From positions 35,534,625-35,598,624 of the forward strand of contig CM046853.1 of assembly GCA_025617745.1 (NCBI GenBank): a stretch of DNA of 64,000 nt. The letters are read 5' to 3'. This DNA comes from Heliocidaris erythrogramma (Eukaryota > Echinodermata > Echinoidea > Camarodonta > Echinometridae). Position numbers and translations under genes: made by a program. This document shows positions 55,764-64,000 of this stretch, in pieces. The notes beneath the pieces are model-generated. The model had not been told where the DNA came from. It was given only the letters and a program-made list of their open reading frames with translations, and did not search any database. The first letter of the stretch is position 1, and every line of letters begins with the position of its first letter.

Positions 55764-57443
55764 TGTAAGGGGGGGGGGGGGGGTTACAAGTGCCCTCGTG
55801 CTTCCCTTCCACCCCGTACTACGCCTCTGCAGATATTTTCAAATTATGCTGTACTTAGTAAACACATTTTTAGGCATTTTACTCCCAGTGTTAAAGATCG
55901 TATGCTCGATCTGTAATGAAAAACACAAGTCAGAAAAAATTGGAACCAGCGGGATTCGAACCTGTCATCTACTGCTTGCCGGGCAGCGACTTAACCACCA
56001 GGCTATTCTGGTTCACGGCCAAGTCACGATGTACTGGAATCAAATACCCATTATCCTCTTCTTTCTGACTCATTAATATTCAAACGGTCCGCCGTAGACA
56101 ATGGTTAGTAAACGAAGAAGCTTGATTGGAGGAATTTTAATTTGTAAACAAATTTTTAGGCATTTTACTCCCAGTGTTACATTACAGATCGAGCATACGA
56201 TCTTTAACACTGGGAGTAAAATGCCTAAAAATTTGTTTACAAATTAAAATTCCTCCCATCAAGCTTCTTCGTTTACTATGCTGTACTTACTTTTAACATT
56301 TTTTTCGTTCCACTGAACCCAAGGCGATTGTTTGACTTCAGATCTCTGAATGATGAAACCCACTGATCTCATAAGGTTGAGAAAGTCTTCAGTACTTTTC
56401 GTCGGTGACATCATGTAGCCGCAGTTCTGTTGTGGTGTTGTGGTATGTGAAAATAAAAACATATGAACTATAAAAAGAAATTTTCACTATTCAGTCTTTA
56501 TTGTATTGATCCATTTATTTGACTTACAGCTGCAGCACTAATGTGAAGAGATTAACTTATTGAGCTTTACAGAAGTTTCCCTCAAATTACCGACTACTTG
56601 AAACAGAAAATTACTTGCAGTACGAGTAATAAGTTGCATTATTTCCACTTACTGCACCTTTTACGTACAAAGAGGACAAGTGGAGCTAGGGGTCATCCCA
56701 GTAGACGGACAGAAAACATGAAATGGGGAGGGGGGTTAATGTGAGAAGGAAAACATACTAAATACATTGCGCCCCTAAAAAAGGTTACATTTGGATACAG
56801 ATAAAGTATTTCCAAAGTTTGGATATCTCATGATCTCTTTCATCAATTGACGCCAAAAAGTCTGATGATATTTTACCTTGAGTGAGCACAACTCCACTTT
56901 GGGAAGGGGTGACAAATCCAGGCTTGACAAGAAGTAGTATTATTTTATGCCTGGTATCAGCATAGTCTTTAAAAGGCTTAGACATTTACATTTTCTGGCT
57001 TTGTTCTGTGAATATCCTTACAAATCCCATCAACATCGCTCCCTTGAACCCTTTGGTGAGTTGAAGCCTGAAGCTATTTTACTGTAACTAAATTGCCCGA
57101 AGTAGTGACTTTACCTTCAGGTATAAACCCCATTTGGAGTGTTTTCGAATCCAAGCATCGGCGGTTTCACCATAGCTACTCCACGCGCCAACGAGCTGGC
57201 TTTGTACACCGAGAACGAGGAGGAATGTGCCGCATGGTTTGAGACACTGGTAGACATTCTTCAATACGCTCTCCTTATCGAAGCACCAATGAAGAGCCGC
57301 GATGCTCAGAATCTTGTCGAATTTTTCGCTCCAGTCGATGTGGTGATGTCCAAACGTCTCCGCGTCTTCTTCAAAATATCGTACATTATTCGCAGAGTGT
57401 TCTTTCTTCGCGACTTCTATCATTCCTGGGGAGATGTCTAAGC
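55069..57443 (-). CDS. JHAMT-like SAM-dependent methyltransferase, copy B (exons 2-5)
   Basis: Exons 57115-57443 (2), 56799-56861 (3), 56291-56426 (4) and 55069-55244 (5). All frames are open and phases are compatible. Together with exon 1 of copy A they total exactly 891 nt including stop. Exon 2 opens LDISPGMIEVAKKEHSANN and has IAALHWCFDKESVLKN and LKPCGTFLLVL. No exon 1 was found between 57444 and 64000. It may lie beyond the window or be lost. A tRNA-like element sits in intron 4. Function as for copy A: a small-molecule or acid methyltransferase, with substrate unknown. Confidence 0.75.
55733..55787. repeat. (GT)n then G-run
   Basis: (GT)n at 55733-55761, GCTTGTAA, then 14 Gs. Copy A (8578-8618) has a shorter, interrupted version. 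Confidence 0.9.
55858..56276 (-). mobile_element. 419-bp tRNA-like retroelement with 13-bp TSD
   Basis: It is flanked by TATGCTGTACTTA at 55845-55857 and 56277-56289. Copy A has this 13-mer once, at 8680-8692, so the empty site is known. From the left it is one unit in minus orientation (as 42177-42465 inverted), then the start of a second unit (56150-56183). It then switches to an inverted copy (56184-56276). Thus it is a tandem-plus-inverted arrangement with no poly-A. Confidence 0.85.
55943..56014 (-). ncRNA. tRNA-like sequence, third copy
   Basis: The acceptor GAACCAG / CTGGTTC pair and box B (GGTTCGAATCC on the minus strand) are conserved. Confidence 0.6.
56291..56426 (-). CDS. Methyltransferase B exon 4
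   Basis: 136 nt. NCGYMMSPTKSTEDF and SPWVQWNEKNVK. Donor AAAA/GTAAGT lies next to the right target duplication of the 419-bp element, so the donor is re-created by the duplication. Confidence 0.75.
56799..56861 (-). CDS. Methyltransferase B exon 3 (63 nt)
   Basis: Acceptor ATATCATCAG, donor TTATCT/GTATCC. Phase 0 at both ends. It codes TFWRQLMKEIMRYPNFGNT then LS. It was chosen because it is the only open choice that keeps exons 2 and 4 in frame. The donor is not strong (GTATCC), so confidence is moderate. Confidence 0.55.
57115..57443 (-). CDS. Methyltransferase B exon 2
   Basis: 329 nt, same borders as copy A. Acceptor TTATTACAG is uninterrupted upstream, since FB2 is absent. Confidence 0.8.
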
Positions 57444-57560
57444 CTGTAATAAGCAGGTGAAAATGTGCCCTGGACCATTCTGAAACTTCGCTAGGTTTTA
57501 CTTTACTACCTCTAGCTCTCCTCGTACATTACGGCATGCTAAGCCATGATAATATTGCAT

Positions 57561-58090
57561 GTTATCGTTTGCTACAGCAGTTCTCACCCAGAGTGATTTT
57601 GGGCGCAGTAAGCTAAGAGCCGGTCACACATTACAAACGATAAGTATACCTATAGCTGTAACATCGCTTTATGTAGAAATGGTATTGAATGTCGGTGATG
57701 CCCACCAATTTATGCTATTGAGCCATGAGAACCACATTTATCGGATCCAATACCTTTTCTGCATGGTTATAATTATGTTTAGTTATCGTTATTAGTGCTT
57801 TGTAATCCACGCCTCATGAGTGAAATATTGTAACAAACAAAAACATTCATCATTTTCATAGTTAACACTTGCCGTAAGGTACGAAAGCTGCAGGTAGGAA
57901 AATAAACAGAAACAAGTATCATTGTTAACCCTTTGAATACGAAACAAGAACTATCAAAGGATGAAACCTATAGTAGAAATACATGCTGAATAAAAGTTAA
58001 ATCTATTCGAGGGTCTTACAACCTGTTTATTTTATTAATTATATTTATTTTCTATACTATTTTTGTTTCTGAACTTATCATTCGATATTT
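57561..58090. repeat. Intron segment P, copy B1 (truncated by X1)
   Basis: It aligns with 16811-17330. It stops at 58090-58094, where X1 begins. Confidence 0.8.
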
Positions 58091-58094
58091 ATAT

Positions 58095-59601
58095 TATATT
58101 GGATGGCTCTGAATGGGATACCAGAGGTTATACAACACCTACTAAGTTTCTTGCAACCCCATTGGTCAATTCTTAATCACATGACATCCGATAAAAGTAC
58201 TGTTGAACAGTATCATTCTCCAGGCGTGCAATTCCGTTTGATCCATTTGCACCATTGCACGCTGACGTCACTATCGATGTACACAGTATATTGTGAGGTA
58301 GGTGACATCACCGTGCAATGGAACAAATGGATCAAACGAAATTGAACTCTGACGTCACAATAAACATAAAGCATGGTACGCGCGGCGCAGTTTAATTATG
58401 CATGCAACACAAAATATGCACTACGTACGTTGGCCTACCTAGCTAGGCCTAGATAGCTTGCGACTCGAAGACGCCGCGCGCCGGCCGCATAGTTAGAGTA
58501 CGGTACGGCAAATTATTTATGTTTACGTTTGGCAGGCTACGTATAAGCGTAGCGTAGACTAACGTAAGATCTGATTTGTTCCCCGAGGATTTGTTCTTTG
58601 ACTTAAACTCGCATCATGGCAGGACCAAACTTTGTATTGCAAATTCATCAAACTGCAGGATTGAATAAATTATTGTCCGACTCCGATGCTCACAATACTA
58701 ACTAGAGAGGTACCGTTCCGGTAAGTTTGCGAAGAGCCGTTTGGAATCCTTTTTTTGCAAAATATCAATGTCGTATTAAAGCGGACCAAAATCTAATACT
58801 TGACATAAAGTTACTCTTTCTCAAGAGTAGGCCTACTAATCTTAGTTGCAGGAATCTAACTAAAATATTCAGAACACATCTTCTTCCACAAGCTCCATGC
58901 GCAATTTTCATTTCCACGCCACGCCCACGGACCCGTTACTTTCTAATTTACAACAGACATATCTATTAAACGTACGGTACTTAGATCTAGTAAGTAGTAG
59001 GCCTAAGTTAGACCTTTATTAAGTTAGTCCTAAGTTAGATCTAAATTAGTAACTAGTAGGAAGATACTGAAAGAAATTGTTTTCTACTGTGTTTCTGGTT
59101 GGATTCGATTCTTATCGTTATGGATTATATTACATGGATCATTCAGCGAGTTAGACTAGAAATATTTGGTGAGTTGAACGATAAATGTTTGCTGCTTAGC
59201 CTTAGTTTAGTGCATGCAGTGCGCGCTGATAATTTTATCGATCGCTGAATCTGGTCGATTTGGACTAGTAAAACTGTTCTTTAAAAATGTTTTAAGCCCG
59301 TTAACGTCCGAGGTGTTGTATAAAACAAATAGTGAATGGTCTTTATTCGTGCAATGGAACAAGATTTTGCATTCGGTGAAAGATGAGACGCTCTATTCAA
59401 CTCGACTGCGCCTCGTTGAATAGAGCGTCTCTTATCTTTCACCTCGTGCAAAATCTTGTACCATTGCACTCATGGCCATTCACTATTTGTATAATATTCC
59501 ACGAGTTAGGGCCAATATTGCACGAATCCAAGATGAGTGCAATATTGGCCCTAACGAGTGGAATATTTTTGGTATTCCGTGAAATAAAGCCATCCAATAT
59601 A
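58095..59601. mobile_element. X1: nested-palindrome element, termini TATATTGGATGGCT
   Basis: The ends TATATTGGATGGCTCTGAAT and, in complement, TATATTGGATGGCTTTATTT. Inside are three stacked inverted repeats: 58229-58346 (GTTTGATCCATTTG arms), 59316-59503 (arms of about 85 bp) and 59504-59562 (GAGTTAGGGCCAATATTGCA arms). No transposase. A 141-bp derivative is X2. Confidence 0.7.
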
Positions 59602-59939
59602 ATTATTATTATCTATACCCTACAGGAAAATGATTTATAATGATTTATAATGATTTATAAACACAGCTGTTAACACAGCCCCTCCTCATACTTCATTATG
59701 ATCACACAAGTTTAACTTAACCTCTTTATGACGTCATGTGCGTATGTGTGTATGCGTTGCATTATTTGCGCGCACGCAAACAGACCAGACAAAATACGGC
59801 ATAATATTGCACGGCAAGTTTAGTACTGTAGCCTATGGGGAATTCAGCGTTCCGTGCAATGTGCTCTCATATTGCACGCGCAACAAAAATATGCTTTTTT
59901 AATTCGCCGCTAAAATGTCTTTCTTGGTAATAATTATAT
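59602..59939. repeat. Flank repeat following X1
   Basis: ATTATTATTATCTATACCC to GGTAATAAT. It is repeated at 61750-62089 after X2 (GACAAAATACGGCATAATAT block). It indicates tandem duplication of X plus flank. Confidence 0.7.
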
Positions 59940-59941
59940 TA

Positions 59942-61608
59942 CACTGTTGGTCATAAAGGTGGAATATTTTTTTTCACCAAATTTTCACAGCGTAATTATT
60001 ACAACATGATTTGAATATGGCATTTATGGTGCATGATAACCCCTTTACTTTATTATTCTGCCTTTTACACACGTTTGACAGTGATATTTTACAAGTTTAT
60101 GTCCTAAGCGATGGATGTCATGAGCATTGAACAACAATGACGACAATATACAGTAAATTAAAGGATCATGAGATACAGTATTTATTTTCAATCTCTCTCA
60201 GTTTTCCAGATGACTTCTTTTTTGTGATTTCATGGACAAATTTGCATCAAACTTGAGTCATTGTTCTTACTCAGTCACTAGTATCGGGTATGTCCACCCC
60301 TGGCACGAACCAGCGCATGCAGACGTCGTGGCATGCTGTCCACTAGCTTGTTGATGACGTCAACAGGCATAGCGTCCCATTCTTCCCTCAGAGCATCTGC
60401 CAACTCCTGCAGATTTTGAGGAATGACCTCTCTGTCGTTGATGGCTCGGCCTAGGGCATCCCATGCATGCTCTATGGGGTTCATATCTGGCGAACAAGCT
60501 GGCCATGGCAACTGTACGACGCCCTCTGCCTCCAGGAATTCCCTTACTGCAGCGGCCCTGTGCGGTCTAGCGTTGTCATCCTGCAGTCGGAAATTGTGCC
60601 CATACACTCGTCTTGCATATGGAAGACAGTGGAACTCCAAGATATCCCTGTAGGCGGCGGCGTTGACGTTTCCGTCCGGAACCACCAGTGGCGTTTTCCC
60701 TCCATGATGGATGCCGGCCCATATCATCACTGAGCCGCCTCCGCCTTGAGTCGTCTCGTGGATACATTCATCGCGAAGGTTTTCCCCGGCTAATCGACGA
60801 ACTCGTTGTCTCCCATCCTTTCGGTCAAGGATGAACCGGCTCTCGTCCGTGAAGACCACATGTTGCCAATGTCCTGGATGAAGCCTTCTGTGCTCCCTAG
60901 CCCAAAGAAGACGAGCTACTCTGTGGCGAACAGACAGGCGTGGACATTTGGTCAACCGTCGTGCTCGGTAACCATGTTGGAGCAATCTGCGATTAACGGT
61001 TGACCGGGAAACGTTGATCCCATGATATCTCCTCCACAAGCGACGAAGACGGCTCGTGGGCAATTTCCGGTTTCTGCGGCTGAAATTCAACAGTTGGCGA
61101 CCATCTCTTCTTGTGGTCAATCAGGGACGTCCTGGAGATTTCCGTGGCCGCACATTCCCCGCCTCACGTTGACGTTTCAGGATCTTAGAGACTGCACTCT
61201 GTGATATCCCTAGGACTTCTGCGATATCAGTCTGCTTGTAGCCCTCCTGTCGCAGTGCTACCACTCTCTCGCGTGTTGCTGTTGCCGTTGGACCAGGCAT
61301 AGTCCAGGGAACGTCTCTACCGATTTTTATTTCAAACGGTACAAGGAACTCGAAAAAATGCAACCTTCTTATACACAGTGCTAAATCAGGGAAAGGGACA
61401 GAATATCATATGCATAGGCTTTTATAGTCTACAACAAAAGAATTTATTACGTAATCCAAATTTCTCATGTTATAATGTCACCTGTGTAATGGGGAAACAT
61501 TATGTAATCACTCAATTACCATTTTGTCTACGCGTAGCCTTTCAAATACCAACAAAACTGTCGATTTTTATTCAAAAATATTTTATTCCACCTTTATGAC
61601 CAACAGTG
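59942..61608 (-). mobile_element. Tc1/mariner element, 1667 bp
   Basis: TIR CACTGTTGGTCATAAAGG at both ends, inverted, flanked by TA (59940-59941, 61609-61610). It contains one transposase ORF on the minus strand with a single in-frame stop. Length and TSD are typical of complete Tc1-type transposons. Confidence 0.9.
60278..61363 (-). pseudogene. Tc1-like transposase, DD34E, one premature UGA
   Basis: About 361 codons. N-terminal paired HTH: RERVVALRQEGYKQTDIAEV, LGISQSAVSKILKRQRE and KSPGRP; then WRRYHGINVSRSTVNRRL. Catalytic triad: D in VFTDESRF, D in QDDNARPH, and E in PDMNPIEHAW, 34 residues after the second D (DD34E). It ends at ARGGHTRY. The only lesion seen is a TGA at 61121-61123, between KSPGRP and LTTRRDGRQ, possibly from CGA. 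The GC-rich coding region contrasts with the AT-rich flanks, suggesting recent arrival. Confidence 0.9.
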
Positions 61609-61749
61609 TATATTGGATGGCTCTGAATGGAATACCAGAGAATATTCCACGAGTTAGGGCCAATATTGCACGAATCGAAGATGAGTGCAATATTGGCCCT
61701 AACGAGTGGAATATTTCTGGTATTCCATGAAATAAAGCCATCCAATATA
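61609..61749. mobile_element. X2: 141-bp palindromic MITE of the X family
   Basis: TATATTGGATGGCTCTGAAT to its complement, with the GAGTTAGGGCCAATATTGCA hairpin in the middle. It is an almost perfect end-to-end palindrome and an internal deletion derivative of X1. The Tc1 element inserted in its first TA. Confidence 0.8.
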
Positions 61750-62089
61750 ATTATTATTATCTATACCCTACAGGAAAATGATTTAGAACTCAATAAAAAA
61801 TCATTTTAACCAACCACATTCAGTTAATAGAGCCCCTCATCATACTTCATTGTGATCACACGTCCTTTTTATGACGTCATGTGCGTATGTGTGTATGCGT
61901 TGCATTATTTGCGCGCATGCAAACAGACCAGACAAAATACGGCATAATATTGCACGGCAAGTTTAGTACTGTAGCCTACGGGGAATTCAGCGTTCTGTGC
62001 AATTATGCTTTCATACTGCACGCGCAAATCAATCGGACAAAAATATGCGTTTTTAATGCGCTGCTAAAATGCCTCATATAGGTAATAAT
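61750..62089. repeat. Flank repeat following X2
   Basis: Second copy of the 59602-59939 segment. Confidence 0.7.
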
Positions 62090-62093
62090 GAAT

Positions 62094-62927
62094 GTTATCG
62101 TTTGTTACAGCAATTCTCACCCAGAGTAATTTTGGGCGCAGTAAGCTAAGAGCCGGTCACATATCACAAACGATAACGATACCTATAGCTGTAAAATCGA
62201 TTAATGCAGAAATGGTATTGAATGTCGGTGATGCCCACCAATGTACATGTATGCTATTGAGCCATGAGAACCACATTTATCGGATCCAATACCTTTTCTG
62301 CATGCTTATAGTTATGGTTATAGTTATCGTTATTAGTGCTTTGTAATCCACTACTCATGAATGCAATTGTAACAAACAAAAACATTCATCATTTTCATAT
62401 TTAACACTTGCCGTAAGGTACGAAAGCTGCAGGTAGGAAAATAAACAGACACAAGTATCATTGTTAACCCTTTGAATACGAAACAAGAACTATCAAAGGA
62501 TGAAACCTATAGTAGAAATACATGCTCAATAAAAGTTAAATCTATCCGAGTGTCTTAAAACCTCTTTATTTTATTCATTGTATTTATTTTCTATACTATT
62601 TTTGTTTCTGAACTTATTATTCAATATCATTTTTTATACTCATCATGCTCAAGAGGTCATGTTTCTCTAAATACTTTAATTTTCAATCCTTTTTTGTAGT
62701 AAAGAAATGAAGAGTGCAATCTAGGGGACCACAAACTTACCTTAGATTTGCAGGCAAAATAATCTAGTAATTGCCTGTGTCGTGATCTGGCAAAAATTAA
62801 TTATAACCCCCAAAGCAAAAACAAAGCAATATCAGCAACAACATTGTAATAGATTACTAATAGCTGCTTATCATCACCATCTGCCTTCATTCTAATGTTG
62901 AGTTCAGTGTTTGATCATATTATCATG
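62094..62927. repeat. Intron segment P, copy B2 (full length)
   Basis: It aligns with all of 16811-17634. Homology with copy A ends here, about 230 bp before the place where exon 1 would be expected. Confidence 0.8.
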
Positions 62928-63289
62928 GCTGTAAGCTAAGTCGTCAAGGCGCTTGTTCCAAACAATTATGAGCTAAATACCTAAAAAACCTGCGGGTAAC
63001 CGCTGATCCTCGAATATCGGGGGGAGAACAAGCAAGAAGAAGAAGAATGGCGCGGTGATCACAATATGGCCAAACACCGAATTTGCCCCGCTACAGCTCG
63101 CCGCTTGAATGTTTTCACGGCGAACCTTGCGCACGGGCTCTCTTGTTTGGAACCAGCATCCCGGACGACGAGCGAATACGACGCCAAAACCTCGGCACTC
63201 TATACAGTCAGAGAACATATATTTGAGGGGAAAAATCGCTGACAACCTTCCAAGGCCTCCCATTTCTTTAAATGGATTGAAAGAGTATT
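62928..63289. other. Unrecognised, GC-richer stretch after the duplication breakpoint
   Basis: Open on both strands for 80-95 codons (62973-63263 minus) but matching nothing known to me. It could be the 5' region of an unidentified gene or element. Confidence 0.35.
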
Positions 63290-64000
63290 CCTTTCCATTG
63301 CAAGTTTTTTCTCTTCATTTCTATTTTCAATTAATCTAGCCATAATTTCTTTGGCATTACGGCGATCTCCTTTCTCTCTACTATGAAAATCGTAAATTTT
63401 ATCAAAATCAAGATGGTTCAGTAATTGCCCTGTTTTTATAGTGTTGTCAATTATTCCACTATGAATTTCTTTCAGGATAACTTCTTCAGAATTGGTAGAT
63501 TAAGCAAGTCAGCACATTTCCCCCACATTTTCTTTATCTTATTACATTCAAAGAACACATGTTGATAACTTTCTTCAATTTATTTATAAGCACAATCCAT
63601 TTTCACGAAATTTAAATCTATATGTAAATGATGGTTGGTATAAATAATCTTATGTAACTGTTTGAATTGGAATTCTCTCAGTTTACTATTTAAGGTACAC
63701 ATCCTTGGTTGAACAAATATATTTTCTACTTCTCGTTGTGAAATATTATAAAGTGACATTAAATTGCAAAATGCTGTGTTTGTTTCTACATTCTTTTTAA
63801 TTTGACTCTTCTACACCATCTTTGAAGCTATTTCTTCAGATTTAAATACTTTCTTTGAAAACATAGATTCTAAACTGAGGCCACAGTGAATGGACTTCCT
63901 TAAAGGTTGAACATTTTTTTTTCCATTCATGAGGGGTTGTTGTATAAATTTTGTTTACTTTTTCAATTTCTTCTCTACTTAAACCTAAAGCTATAAAGTA
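63290..64000 (-). pseudogene. LINE-G: L1/Tx1-like RT C-terminal fragment
   Basis: Minus strand from the window end: EWKKKCSTFKEVHSLWPQF, CTLNSKLREFQFKQLHKIIY, HVFFECNKIKKMWGKC. This is the C-terminal LREFQFK..H.I..FECxxxxxxW pattern of L1/Tx1-like LINEs, the same class as LINE-D. Several stops and frame changes. It continues beyond the window. Confidence 0.6.

Overview
The window is eukaryotic, AT-rich and dominated by repeats. Evidence for this is GT-AG introns with matching phases, several non-LTR retrotransposons, Tc1/mariner and foldback DNA elements, tRNA-derived SINE-like units and long microsatellites. The best guess for the host is a marine deuterostome, probably an echinoderm. The guess rests on an EGF-repeat scavenger-type receptor, a JHAMT-like methyltransferase and several foldback elements whose inverted arms are built of short tandem repeats. 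That architecture is classically known from sea urchin TU elements. The species cannot be named from the sequence.

Only two host gene loci are convincing. (1) A class I SAM-dependent methyltransferase on the minus strand is present twice. Copy A has exons between 7859 and 18053, and copy B between 55069 and 57443. Five exons join in frame to 891 nt (296 codons plus stop). Copy A has exon 1 but a damaged exon 3. Copy B has an intact exon 3, but no exon 1 is visible before the window ends. (2) The 3' half of an EGF-repeat, single-pass receptor lies on the plus strand at 19844-28315. It has two EGF-type exons, a transmembrane exon, a 47-bp microexon and a large cytoplasmic exon with several YxxL/YxxP motifs.

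Layout: 1-2116, LINE 3' ends around Penelope-like fragments. 2741-7700, a LINE (LINE-A) split by a foldback element (FB1, 8-bp target duplication) and by a hammerhead-bearing unit (R1, 11-bp duplication). 7859-18053, methyltransferase copy A, whose intron 1 carries a 5.2-kb foldback element (FB2) and a tandem-array element. 18.5-19.3 kb, two more hammerhead-like motifs. 19.8-29.4 kb, the receptor gene with intronic foldbacks. 29.9-37.2 kb, nested elements ending in CACTCTTA. 37.4-43.15 kb, foldback FB3 enclosing LINE-B, which is interrupted by a tandem tRNA-like unit. 43.2-44.3 kb, microsatellites with a second hammerhead unit (R2). 46.1-51 kb, LINE-D and a nearly complete LINE-C. 52.9-57.5 kb, an FB4 arm, LINE-A copy B and methyltransferase copy B. 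57.5-62.9 kb, duplicated intron sequence around a nested-palindrome element and a 1.67-kb Tc1 element with one in-frame stop. 63.3-64 kb, a further LINE fragment.

The most useful property of the window is its internal duplication. Copies A and B act as natural empty and filled sites for each other. This gives insertion boundaries and target duplications for FB2 (empty in B) and for a 419-bp tRNA-like element (empty in A). The strongest candidates for an under-described system are the set of unrelated minisatellite-armed foldback families, and the hammerhead or tRNA-like units that insert with 11-13 bp duplications in tandem or inverted forms. Those two features recall Penelope-type retrotransposition.
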